NCBI RefSeq assembly: GCF_023101685.1
Contig: NZ_CP082164.1
Span: forward strand, 558,001 to 622,000
Direction: 5' to 3'
DNA: 64,000 nt
Source of the DNA: Bradyrhizobium sp. 186
GTDB lineage: Bacteria; Pseudomonadota; Alphaproteobacteria; Rhizobiales; Xanthobacteraceae
The notes beneath the pieces were generated by a model. It did no database searches. It was given only the letters and a program-made list of their open reading frames with translations, and was not told where the DNA came from. Below, in pieces: positions 50,699-58,784 of the stretch. How positions within the stretch are numbered: the first letter of the stretch is position 1; each line of letters starts with the position of its first letter. A program made the translations under genes and the position numbers.

Positions 50699-52069
50699 AT
50701 GGCGCGAGACCAGATCGATATGACGCCGCTGCAATCGCGCGACGAGCTCGTCGCGTGGTTCGAGGAAGGCTGCAAGGACCCGTCCGAATTCCGCATCGGC
50801 ACCGAGCATGAGAAGACGCCGTTCACGCTCGAAGACCACCGTCCCGTGCCTTACGACGGCGCGCGCGGCATCGGCGCGCTGCTCGAAGGCATGAAGCTCC
50901 TGCTCGGCTGGGAGCCGATCATGGAGAAGGGCAACATCATCGGCCTCTACGACGTCACCGGCGGTGGCGCGATCTCGCTCGAGCCCGGCGGACAGTTCGA
51001 GCTCTCCGGCGCGCCGGTGGAGACCGTGCACCAGACCCAAAGCGAGCTGATGGCGCATCTGGCGCAGGTGCGCGAGATCGCAACGCCGCTCGGCATCGGT
51101 TTCCTCGGGCTCGGCATGACGCCGTCCTGGTCGCGCGCCGACATCCCGGTGATGCCCAAGGGCCGCTACAAGATCATGACCAACTACATGCCGAAGGTCG
51201 GCCAGTACGGCCTCGACATGATGTACCGGACCTGCACGGTGCAGACCAATCTCGACTTCTCGTCCGAAGCCGACATGGTCAAGAAGCTGCGCGTGTCGGT
51301 CGCGCTCCAGCCGATCGCGACCGCACTGTTCGCCAATTCGCCGTTCACCGAAGGCCAGCCCAACGGCTTCCTCTCCTTCCGTTCCGAGATCTGGCGCGAC
51401 ACCGACAATGCGCGCGCGGGCATGATGCCCTGGGCATTCGAGGACGGCATGGGTTTCGAGCGCTATGTCGACTACGCGCTCGACGTCCCCATGTATTTCG
51501 TCAAGCGCGGCGATGAGTACATCGACGTGTCGGGCTCCTCGTTCCGCGCCTTCTTCGACGGCCGCAACAACAACCTTCCCGGCGAACGTCCGACACTGTC
51601 GGACTGGGCCAACCATCTCTCGACGATCTTCCCGGAGGTGCGGCTGAAGCGCTATCTCGAGATGCGCGGCTCCGATGGCGGCCCCTGGGGCCGGCTGCCG
51701 GCGCTGCCCGCGTTCTGGGTCGGACTGCTCTATGACGATACCGCGCTCGATGCCGCATGGGACGTGGTGAAGCACTGGACGGCGCATGAGCGGCAGGCGC
51801 TGCGCGACGACGTGCCGCGCTTCGGCTTCAAGACGCGGATCAAGGACCGCTATCTGTTCGAGATCGCCAAGGAATGCCTCGTTCTGGCACGTGCGGGCCT
51901 GCGCCGCCGCGGCCGGATCGATCAGCTCGGCCGCGACGAGACTCGGCATCTGGAGCCGCTCGATCGCATCATCGATGCCGGCCGGACCCCGGCGGAGGAG
52001 ATGCTGGACAAGTTCAACGGTCCCTGGAACGGCTCGGTGGAACCGGCCTACGCGGAATACGCTTTCTAG
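50699..52069 (+). CDS. gshA: Glutamate--cysteine ligase, plant/alphaproteobacterial type
   Basis: A 456-residue enzyme, the first step of glutathione synthesis, ATP-dependent. The plant-type form is recognised by EFRIGTEHEKTPF near the start, ISLEPGGQFELSGAP (substrate site), and GRYKIMTNYMPKVGQYG with MYRTCTVQTNLDF. Length matches the 450-460 of alphaproteobacterial GshA. It follows the GST/MarR pair by 100 bases, so glutathione synthesis and use are side by side. ATG at 50699 gives the normal N-terminus. Confidence 0.96.
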   Translation: MARDQIDMTPLQSRDELVAWFEEGCKDPSEFRIGTEHEKTPFTLEDHRPVPYDGARGIGALLEGMKLLLGWEPIMEKGNIIGLYDVTGGGAISLEPGGQFELSGAPVETVHQTQSELMAHLAQVREIATPLGIGFLGLGMTPSWSRADIPVMPKGRYKIMTNYMPKVGQYGLDMMYRTCTVQTNLDFSSEADMVKKLRVSVALQPIATALFANSPFTEGQPNGFLSFRSEIWRDTDNARAGMMPWAFEDGMGFERYVDYALDVPMYFVKRGDEYIDVSGSSFRAFFDGRNNNLPGERPTLSDWANHLSTIFPEVRLKRYLEMRGSDGGPWGRLPALPAFWVGLLYDDTALDAAWDVVKHWTAHERQALRDDVPRFGFKTRIKDRYLFEIAKECLVLARAGLRRRGRIDQLGRDETRHLEPLDRIIDAGRTPAEEMLDKFNGPWNGSVEPAYAEYAF

Positions 52070-52079
52070 TTCGATCGAC

Positions 52080-52160
52080 CGACGCTCAGGACTTAAGCCG
52101 TTCATCGCCCATACAGGTTTGCGGCGATCAAATGACCGGCTGAAAAAAACCTGAGCGTCG
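52080..52160 (+). other. Long-range inverted repeat downstream of gshA
   Basis: CGACGCTCAGG (52080-52090) and CCTGAGCGTCG (52150-52160) are perfect 11-bp arms with a 59-base centre, ending 24 bases before the PAN protein start. The centre has weaker pairings (GCCG/CGGC). It might be a terminator, a leader structure or a remnant of a mobile element; I cannot decide between these. Confidence 0.45.
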
Positions 52161-52184
52161 TCAATAACTCGAAAGCTGTTTCCG

Positions 52185-52763
52185 ATGGGGAAGGGCCGCC
52201 TGCCTGGGGCCGTCATGGCAAGCGTCGCGGCAAGCATCGTGGCATGCGTCGCGCTGCTGACGCTCGCGCTTGCGAGCGGGCCTGCGCGCGCCCAGACGGC
52301 GTTCGACCGGCCGGGCGGCGACTATTTCAATACGCCGGTCACGTCGGGCGATCCCGAGGATTGCGCGCTGCTGTGCGAGCGCGATCGCCGTTGCCGTTCC
52401 TGGAGCTTCAGCTATCCCGATGTCGAAGGCGGCTCGGCGGTGTGCTGGCTCAAGAACGCGGTGCCGCCGCGCGTGCCGCAAAGCTGCTGCATCTCGGGCG
52501 TACGCGGCGCTGGCGTGATCGAGCCGCGCATCGAGGGCGTAGAGACGTCGATCGACCGCCCCGGCGGCGATCTGCGCAATTTCGAACTCAAGGCCAGCGA
52601 AGGCGAGGAAGCCTGCAAGGCCGCCTGCACTGCGGACAACAAATGCCGCGCCTTCACCTATGCCCGCCCCGGCTATACCGGCCGCGAGGCGCGCTGCTTC
52701 CTGAAAAAGGAAATCAAGCCGCCGCGCCGGAAGGCGGGGTTCACGTCGGGCGTGGTGCGGTAA
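52185..52763 (+). CDS. Secreted protein with two PAN/Apple domains
   Basis: A 192-residue precursor with an N-terminal signal helix ending near ARA. Two similar PAN modules follow: FDRPGGDYFNTPVTSGDPED with CALLCERDRRCRSWSF, and DRPGGDLRNFELKASEGEEA with CKAACTADNKCRAFTY. Paired cysteines in each module would form disulfides in the periplasm. PAN domains bind proteins or sugars; the ligand is unknown. It is followed by a palindromic repeat. Confidence 0.82.
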   Translation: MGKGRLPGAVMASVAASIVACVALLTLALASGPARAQTAFDRPGGDYFNTPVTSGDPEDCALLCERDRRCRSWSFSYPDVEGGSAVCWLKNAVPPRVPQSCCISGVRGAGVIEPRIEGVETSIDRPGGDLRNFELKASEGEEACKAACTADNKCRAFTYARPGYTGREARCFLKKEIKPPRRKAGFTSGVVR

Positions 52764-52774
52764 TCAAGGTGCCG

Positions 52775-52868
52775 TAGGGTGGGGCTAAGGCGCATTTTGC
52801 GCCGTGCCCACCATCTCTCCGCGATCGCGACGACTGTCGGTGGGCACGCTGCGCTTTGCCCACCCTAC
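52775..52868 (+). repeat. Palindromic repeat, GTAGGGTGGGC family
   Basis: GTAGGGTGGG at the left pairs with CCCACCCTAC at the right; GCCGTGCCCACC pairs with GGTGGGCACG inside. It is a partly diverged partner of the copy at 45891-45978. Confidence 0.88.
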
Positions 52869-52869
52869 T

Positions 52870-53448
52870 TCACTCCGACGCAATCACCGTGATCTCCGGC
52901 CACAGAGCCTGCCATCGCGCCGCTTTCGTAACGTAGTTCGCCGCGGAAAAATTCAGGCCCGGGTTGGGCCGCACGATCAGTCTTTCGACGTCGTCGAATC
53001 CGTGCGGCGCGTAGGCCTGGTAGCCGTCGCCTGCGCGCCTCACTCCGACTTGCGTGTTCTGCGTAAGGAAGCGGTCGATGCCATCTGTCGCGCGCGTCAG
53101 GGGCGGATAGGGCAGGCCGTGCTTGTCGGGATACCACAGGTGCACGCGCGCCTGGTTGCGGATCTCGACCTTGGCACCGAGATGCCCAAGCCGCTCATGC
53201 AGCCTGCGGATCACACTGTCCTCCGCCTCCCACGAGGTATCGGGATCGAAATAGAAGGCGTCGTAATCGGAGATGCCATGATCGATCGCGCGGCCCGTGA
53301 GCACATTCCAGACCGTCTGCGCCAGGCACCCCGCGACCAGCCATGCATCCGGTAGCGCGAGGCTGTGGAGTTCGTCGATGATGGCAACGTTGACCGGATT
53401 CTTCAGTGCCAGCGCGAGGAAGCGCGCTTCGTCCATCGCGCCGCTCAC
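52870..53448 (-). CDS. Nucleotidyltransferase-like protein (NTP_transf_6 family)
   Basis: A 192-residue protein. AWLVAGCLAQTVWNVLTG and HGISDYDAFYFDPDTSWEAE carry the G-x(…)-D-x-D pattern of a nucleotidyltransferase-fold active site (DYDAFYFD); VEIRNQARVHLWYP and GFDDVERLIVRPNP follow as in the PF06042-type family. Substrate unknown. It starts with GTG overlapping the stop of the MmcQ/YjbR gene by four bases. Confidence 0.8.
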   Translation of the reverse strand: MSGAMDEARFLALALKNPVNVAIIDELHSLALPDAWLVAGCLAQTVWNVLTGRAIDHGISDYDAFYFDPDTSWEAEDSVIRRLHERLGHLGAKVEIRNQARVHLWYPDKHGLPYPPLTRATDGIDRFLTQNTQVGVRRAGDGYQAYAPHGFDDVERLIVRPNPGLNFSAANYVTKAARWQALWPEITVIASE

Positions 53449-53792
53449 GCGCCCTCGCGCGTGTCATAGCTCGCACGCGCCGTCTTCGATGCCAGCGCGC
53501 GCCAGCGCCGCCGCAAGAACGGCTCGACGATCTCGCGCTTGGCCTTAGACAGGCGGATCAGCACGATCGGATAATCGGCGTAGTGATCGGTGAAATAGAA
53601 AATCTTGGGCTGGCTGTCGACCAGCATCGCGCGCTCGTCGATCGGCACGTCCGGCATCACCAAACTGTCGCCGTCCTCCTTCAACCGCACGAGCATCTTC
53701 TTGCGCACTTTCAGTGCGGGCGTGCCGTAGGAGGTGCCGTCCTCGACCTCCGGCCACGTCAGCGCAAATTTTCTGACGTCGTCGAAGGTCAT
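53445..53792 (-). CDS. MmcQ/YjbR family protein
   Basis: A 115-residue protein with the cyclic arginine-aromatic fold of MmcQ/YjbR: VRKFALTWPEVEDGTSYGTP at the start, KMLVRLKEDGDSLVMP in the middle and PIVLIRLSKAKREIVEPFL later. The family is described as DNA-binding-like but its function is unsettled. The ATG has a GAGGAGG site nine bases upstream, intact right up to the edge of the IS110 element. It is the first gene of the pair with the nucleotidyltransferase. Confidence 0.85.
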   Translation of the reverse strand: MTFDDVRKFALTWPEVEDGTSYGTPALKVRKKMLVRLKEDGDSLVMPDVPIDERAMLVDSQPKIFYFTDHYADYPIVLIRLSKAKREIVEPFLRRRWRALASKTARASYDTREGA

Positions 53793-53814
53793 CCGACGGG
53801 CCTCCTCACCATGA

Positions 53815-55431
53815 GCCCCCAGCTCCGAAACCGGCGCTGCACACGGACCATGAACACGGTATCGTGGCTGCGGGGTTCCGCCTGGAGCAGTGTGGCCGCA
53901 TGATCCTCTGGTGCACTTGGTTGCCCGGCCATGAGGTTGGCTCCGATCGCTGGCGATTGCACATTTTGGCGAGCATTGCGCTTCCCGTTGGAGAGGTTTG
54001 CAATCTCAAAGCGCGGTTGGGCTCTTGGCGGGGCTTCGCACCAGAATGGACAGCAGAAGGACATGAGGGCTTGAATGAGTGAATTGGCGGTGCTGGATCC
54101 GCGTGCAGCCTTTGTTGATGTCGGCAGTGAGAAAATGCATGTGTCGATCGCGGGTGGGCCACCCGCGCTGTTCGGCACGGTGACCTCGCAGCTGCATGCG
54201 CTGCGCGACTATTTGGCCGAACATCAGGTGCGCTCAGTCGCGATGGAAGCGACCGGGGTCTATTGGTTGCCGCTCTATGGGGTTCTGGAAGCTGCGGGCA
54301 TGGAGGTGGTGATGGTCGATGGCCGCCAAACGCGCAATCTTCCGGGGCGCAAGACCGACATGAAAGACTGCCAGTGGGGCGCCACGCTGCATGCGCATGG
54401 CTTGCTGCGGGCGGGCTTTGTTCCCCCGGCCAATATCCGCCGTCTGCAGGACTATCTGCGCCTTCGCGGGGACCACATCGCGGCGGCCGCCGGACATGTC
54501 CAGCACATGCAAAAAGCGCTGGAGCGGATGAATATCAAACTGCACGAAGTCATCAGCTCTCTGACCGGGGCGAGCGGTCTGACCGTGATCCGCGCCATCC
54601 TCGCCGGTGAACGCGATCCGCAGGTCCTGTTGGGTCTATGCGATATTCGAATCCGCAACGTCAAAGCTGAGCGCGTCGTCGAATCGCTGCGCGGCGACTG
54701 GGCCGAAGAACATTTGTTCGCCCTCGCGCAGGCCGTTCAAAGCTGGGACCATTATCAAGGCCTCATCGCCGCCTGCGATCGCCAGATTGCGGTCGTCCTT
54801 CGCCAGATGCCGGACGCGAAGGTGCCGCCACCGGCCGCTTCGACAAAGACAGGAAAACCGCGCACGCGGCCGGGCGTCAATGCGCCGGATATCGCGGATC
54901 TGCGGGAGATCCTCGCACAGATCTGTGGCGCCAAGGATTTGACGACGCTGCCCGCCCATAGCGAGTACAGCGTTTTGCAGCTCATCGGTGAAGTTGGCAC
55001 GGATCTGACCAAGTGGCGGACTGAAAAGCACTTCACCTCGTGGTTGGGGCTTGCTCCCGGAAGCGCTCAAAGCGGCAAACGCAAGGCTTCGGTCAAACGG
55101 CGCCGCAACCGAGCCGGCCAGATCTTTTGTGTGATGGCCCGTGCCTTGGCCCGCAGCAAATACGTCGCGCTCGGCGGCTTTTACCGGCGCATGGCGGCAC
55201 GGCGCGGCGGCTTGGTGGCGAACAAGGCCCTCGCGCGAAAACTAGCCACACTCTTCTGGCGCGTGATGGTCAAAGGCCTCGACTTCGTCGAGACAGGTGT
55301 GGCTCAATACGAGGCGAGGGTATTGGAAACCAAGCACCGCATTCTGCACCGACTGGCTCGCCAGCTCGGCCAGCAAATCGTCCCCAATCCAGCCGCCGTC
55401 GTCTGACAGCGTGTTCATGGAGAGGATCGGG
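53815..55431 (+). mobile_element. IS110-family insertion sequence (edges approximate)
   Basis: The element comprises the transposase gene (54075-55406), about 250 bases of non-coding DNA before it and a short tail. IS110 elements lack terminal inverted repeats, and no duplication is expected, so edges are estimated from neighbours: left after the MmcQ ribosome site (53802), right before the lepB stop (55432). The non-coding left end is where IS110 elements of this group encode their bridge (seek) RNA. Confidence 0.75.
54075..55406 (+). CDS. IS110-family transposase/recombinase (DEDD)
   Basis: A 443-residue IS110 recombinase. The N-terminal RuvC-like DEDD domain shows AAFVDVGSEKMHVSIAG (Asp), SVAMEATGVYWLPLYG (Glu) and RKTDMKDCQWGATLHAHGLL (Asp pair). 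The C-terminal Tnp domain has SVLQLIGEVGTDLTKWR, FTSWLGLAPGS and KASVKRRRNRAGQ, with the catalytic serine in this region. The frame is intact and full length (400-450 is normal), so the element may be active. The start is taken at 54075 (ATG GAG-like codon after GGGCTTGA). Confidence 0.92.
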   Translation: MSELAVLDPRAAFVDVGSEKMHVSIAGGPPALFGTVTSQLHALRDYLAEHQVRSVAMEATGVYWLPLYGVLEAAGMEVVMVDGRQTRNLPGRKTDMKDCQWGATLHAHGLLRAGFVPPANIRRLQDYLRLRGDHIAAAAGHVQHMQKALERMNIKLHEVISSLTGASGLTVIRAILAGERDPQVLLGLCDIRIRNVKAERVVESLRGDWAEEHLFALAQAVQSWDHYQGLIAACDRQIAVVLRQMPDAKVPPPAASTKTGKPRTRPGVNAPDIADLREILAQICGAKDLTTLPAHSEYSVLQLIGEVGTDLTKWRTEKHFTSWLGLAPGSAQSGKRKASVKRRRNRAGQIFCVMARALARSKYVALGGFYRRMAARRGGLVANKALARKLATLFWRVMVKGLDFVETGVAQYEARVLETKHRILHRLARQLGQQIVPNPAAVV

Positions 55432-56208
55432 CTAGTGCACCGCCGTGAAGAATCGCGCGGGCCGAAAACCGGAGAGCCAGGTCCACACCGGCTGGCTGCG
55501 CATGCCGAGATCCCAGGAACCGAGCACGGCATCCGCGCGCCCGACCAGATTGTCGATCGGCAAGAGGCCGACGCCGCCGGAGCGCAGCGGCACGCGGCTG
55601 TCGGCGGAATTGTCGCGGTTGTCACCGAGCACGAAGAGATGGCCGGCCGGCACCGTGACTTCCTGCGTGTTGTCGAGCGGACCGTTGTCGCGCATCTTGA
55701 AGATCAGATGCGACACGCCGTTGGGCAGCGTTTCGACATAGCGATAGGCGGGCTCGCTGCCGCCATTGTCGTCCTCGGCGGCGCCGACGCCATCCGGCTT
55801 CAGCTCGGCGGGGCGGTCGTTGATGAAGAGCTGGCCCTGCCGCATCTGGATGCGGTCGCCGGGCAGCCCCACGACGCGCTTGACCCAGGCCTGCGAGCGA
55901 TCGCCCGGCCAGCGGAACACCACGACGTCGCCTTGCTTCGGCGTCTCGGCGAAGACGCGGCCGCTCTCGGGCAGGTTGATCTGGATCGGCAGCGACGAGG
56001 TGCCGTAGCCGTAAGGGAATTTCGAGGCGATCAATGCGTCGCCGATCAGCAGCGTCGGCTCCATCGAGCCCGACGGCACGTAGAACGGCTCGGCCAGCGC
56101 GCCCTTGGCGATGAACACGGCGGCGACGATGCCGGCAAGCTGGACGAGTTGCCCCGCCCAGCCGCTGCTCTTCCGCTTGGTGGTGACGGTCACCTTCTCG
56201 ACACTCAT
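55432..56208 (-). CDS. lepB: Signal peptidase I
   Basis: A 258-residue inner-membrane serine-lysine protease that removes Sec signal peptides. One N-terminal helix (LVQLAGIVAAVFIAKGALA) is followed by FYVPSGSMEPTL with the nucleophile S48, VKRVVGLPGDRI with K110, and the C-terminal FVLGDNRDNSADSRV. The ATG overlaps the tldD stop by four bases (ATGA), so lepB is translated with tldD. The IS110 element lies directly downstream of its stop codon. Confidence 0.95.
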   Translation of the reverse strand: MSVEKVTVTTKRKSSGWAGQLVQLAGIVAAVFIAKGALAEPFYVPSGSMEPTLLIGDALIASKFPYGYGTSSLPIQINLPESGRVFAETPKQGDVVVFRWPGDRSQAWVKRVVGLPGDRIQMRQGQLFINDRPAELKPDGVGAAEDDNGGSEPAYRYVETLPNGVSHLIFKMRDNGPLDNTQEVTVPAGHLFVLGDNRDNSADSRVPLRSGGVGLLPIDNLVGRADAVLGSWDLGMRSQPVWTWLSGFRPARFFTAVH

Positions 56209-57632
56209 GCGCCCGTTCCACCCACCGTAATGCGCTCCATCAGCAGCGATGGCTGGCCGACGCCGACCGGCACGCCCTGGCCGTTCTTGCCGCAAGTGCC
56301 GATGCCGGTATCGAGCGCGAGATCGTTGCCGATCATGCGGATGCGATGCAGGTCTGTCGGCCCGTTGCCGATCAGCATGGCGCCCTTCAAGGGTGCGCCG
56401 ATCTTGCCGTTCTCGATCTTGTAGGCCTCGGTGCACTGGAACACATATTTGCCCGAGGTGATGTCGACCTGGCCGCCGCCGAAATTCGCGGCAAAGACGC
56501 CGTTCTTCACCGAGGCGAGGATTTCGGCCGGATCGCGGTCGCCCGCGAGCATATACGTGTTGGTCATGCGCGGCATCGGCACATGGGCGTAGCCCTGGCG
56601 GCGGCCATTGCCGGTCGGCTTCATGTTCATCAGGCGCGCGTTCTGGCGGTCCTGCATGTAGCCGACCAGGACGCCGTCCTCGATCAGCACGGTGCGGTTG
56701 GTCGGCGTTCCCTCGTCGTCGATCGAGAGCGAGCCGCGTCTTGAAGCGATCGTGCCGTCATCGACGACAGTCACGCCCTTGGCCGCTACCTGCTGGCCAA
56801 TCAGGCCGGCGAAAGCAGAGGTCTTCTTGCGGTTGAAGTCGCCTTCGAGACCATGACCGACCGCTTCATGCAGCATCACGCCGGGCCAGCCGGCGCCAAG
56901 CACGACGTCCATTTCGCCGGCAGGGGCCGGAATCGATTCCAGATTGACCAGCGCCTCGCGCAGCGCGCCGTCGGCAGCGTCACGCCAGTTCTTGCTCTCG
57001 ATGAATTCGGCATAGCCGGCGCGGCCGCCATAGCCCTTGCTGCCGCTCTCCTGCCGGTCGCCTTGGCCGGCGACCACCGAAACGTTCACGCGCACCAGCG
57101 GGCGGATGTCGCGGTAGCTCTCGCCGTCGGGACGCAGGATCTCGACGACCTGCCAGGTCGCGCCCAGGCTGACGCTGACCTGCCGCACTCGCGGATCCTT
57201 GTCGCGCAGATAAGCGTCGATCTCGGCGAGCAGCTTGACCTTGGTCTCGAACCCCGGCGCATCCAGCGGATTATCGTCGGCATAGAGCCGCACATTGGTG
57301 TGCGGAGGCGGCGCCGCGAAACTGCCGGAATAGCCGCCGCGCACGGCGGCAACCGCGTCGGCGGCGCGAATCAGCGCCGGCAGCGACACGTCGGAGGAAT
57401 GCGCGTAGCCGACCGCGTCGTCCTTCACGGCGCGCAGGCCAAAACCCTGCGAGGTGTCATAGGTCGCCTGCTTCAGCCGCCCATTGTCGAACATCAGCGC
57501 TTCGGTCTGGCTGTATTCCAGGAACAATTCGCCGTCGTCGGCGCCGGCAAGCCCGCGCGCCACCTCGTGGCGAACCTGGTCGCGGTCGAGATTGGCGCGG
57601 TCGAGCAGGGAGGTCGTGGCAGGGTTTGTCAT
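56205..57632 (-). CDS. tldD: Metalloprotease TldD
   Basis: A 475-residue subunit of the TldD/TldE (PmbA) metalloprotease, which processes or degrades small peptides such as microcin precursors. The zinc motif is LHEAVGHGLEGD (HExxxH, about residues 254-265). Other family segments are FLEYSQTEALMFDNGRLKQ near the start and DEGTPTNRTVLIEDGVLVGY. The start is ATG 57632; ATG 57644 is in frame four codons upstream. It forms an operon with lepB. Confidence 0.94.
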   Translation of the reverse strand: MTNPATTSLLDRANLDRDQVRHEVARGLAGADDGELFLEYSQTEALMFDNGRLKQATYDTSQGFGLRAVKDDAVGYAHSSDVSLPALIRAADAVAAVRGGYSGSFAAPPPHTNVRLYADDNPLDAPGFETKVKLLAEIDAYLRDKDPRVRQVSVSLGATWQVVEILRPDGESYRDIRPLVRVNVSVVAGQGDRQESGSKGYGGRAGYAEFIESKNWRDAADGALREALVNLESIPAPAGEMDVVLGAGWPGVMLHEAVGHGLEGDFNRKKTSAFAGLIGQQVAAKGVTVVDDGTIASRRGSLSIDDEGTPTNRTVLIEDGVLVGYMQDRQNARLMNMKPTGNGRRQGYAHVPMPRMTNTYMLAGDRDPAEILASVKNGVFAANFGGGQVDITSGKYVFQCTEAYKIENGKIGAPLKGAMLIGNGPTDLHRIRMIGNDLALDTGIGTCGKNGQGVPVGVGQPSLLMERITVGGTGA

Positions 57633-57803
57633 GCGTCCGTCCATTATCGGGGGATGTGGGGCAAGATAATGGTTTCCCGCCGGTTCCGCGAGGGGCCGGG
57701 TGTCACATTACGGAAACGATAGGACTTGCTGGCCGCGAGCATCAATCTATCGCCGTCACCCTGAAGGATGACGGGGCTGGCAACTCGGTATTGTGGTCGT
57801 CGT

Positions 57804-58337
57804 CTACGGCAGCTTGTCGTACCCCTCACCCAGCCCGTTCAGGCTGAGCGGGAAGCCGATGCCTTCCTCGGGGGTCTCGAAGATGATGAAGGTCGCGGTC
57901 TTGGCGGTGCGGAGCTGGCCGAGCAGCTTGTCGTCCATGACGACCTCGGCAACGCAGCCATTAGGCAGGCAGCGGACAAAACCGGCGCGGCCGACGTCCT
58001 GGTTGTCGAGCTTCAGGCCGAGGCCGGAGGGCAGGAGGACGCCGAGCGGGGCGACCACGCGCATCAGCCGGCTCTTCTGGTCGGCGGTCTTCAGCACGAT
58101 CACGGTGAGGCCGGCATTGGAGCGGTCTTCGGCCACCACGCTCTGGATCAGGGCGCATTGCTCGGTCTGGGCGCCCGGAGGGGTGTCGCAGCGGATCTGC
58201 CAGTCGCCATGGACGGAGCGCACCGCGCCCTGCGCATGGGCAAAGCCCGGGAGCGCCAGGAGGACGGCCGCAGCCAGCAGGGCTGCCAGCACCGTGAGGC
58301 CGTTAAGCTGCCTTGCCATGCATCTCGAAAGCCCCAT
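57804..58337 (-). CDS. Invasion-associated locus B (IalB) family protein
   Basis: About 177 residues with an N-terminal signal (LTVLAALLAAAVLLALPGFA, cleavage near AHA). The mature domain follows the IalB pattern: GDWQIRCDTPPGAQTEQCAL with a cysteine pair, GVLLPSGLGLKLDNQDVGRA and RCLPNGCVAEVVMDD with a second pair. IalB-family proteins are common in rhizobia and are not specific to invasion. ATG 58337 has AGAGGG ten bases upstream; ATG 58319 is an alternative. The longer frame from 58457 lacks signal character. Confidence 0.85.
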   Translation of the reverse strand: MGLSRCMARQLNGLTVLAALLAAAVLLALPGFAHAQGAVRSVHGDWQIRCDTPPGAQTEQCALIQSVVAEDRSNAGLTVIVLKTADQKSRLMRVVAPLGVLLPSGLGLKLDNQDVGRAGFVRCLPNGCVAEVVMDDKLLGQLRTAKTATFIIFETPEEGIGFPLSLNGLGEGYDKLP

Positions 58338-58784
58338 CGGGGTCGGTCCCTCTGCTCGCCTGGATCGCTCGCGCTGGTGGACTGATACGGGAATGACGGC
58401 GTCTTGAAGGCGATTCCTAAGCAAATTCCGCGCCGCCTCAGCCGCCATCGCCTGCACGAATCAGGTTCCTGCGCGGCCGTCCGCAAGTGCCTACCGCGGG
58501 CAATTCCGCTGTCAAGCGGCAGCCTCCCGGGAAACGGCATTTTTGTCTGATGTTGCTGGGAAATATCTTGCGGGTGATGGCTGACAGAGGGGGCTCAAGA
58601 CTGCATTGCGATAGATCAAGAATTATGGTTTGAGAGGCTTGATTTCGGCGTTCTAGCGATCTGGCCCGAATTCCTCTTAGAGGTATTCTTGAGCGGCGGT
58701 TTGTCAGGCGGGCGGATCGAATAAGCATTTCCCGGAAATAGGGGAATGCACTTGGGGTGATTTCGTTAGGGGAGCGCGAACGGC
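58338..58784 (+). other. Intergenic region, 447 bp, upstream of the cytochrome oxidase operon
   Basis: Between the IalB gene (minus strand) and coxB. It holds a FixK/FNR-type box (58606-58619). Lower GC than neighbours around 58600-58700 fits a promoter region for the operon. No protein gene is supported; short open frames here lack start signals and composition. Confidence 0.65.
58606..58619 (+). promoter_or_regulatory. FixK/FNR-type box upstream of coxB
   Basis: TTGC-GATAGA-TCAA matches the Bradyrhizobium FixK2 consensus TTG(A/C)-N6-(T/G)CAA at every fixed position. It lies 166 bases before the coxB start. In this genus the aa3 oxidase is adjusted to oxygen, so control at such a site is plausible; a 14-bp motif with 8 fixed bases can also occur by chance. 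Confidence 0.5.

Noticed and set aside
2202..52868. Dispersed palindromes as a CRISPR array
   Set aside because: The units are kilobases apart, internally palindromic, and have no regular spacers or cas genes.
58438..58728. 96-residue minus-strand frame in the gap upstream of coxB
   Set aside because: No ribosome site, no domain, and it covers the promoter region with the FixK-type box.
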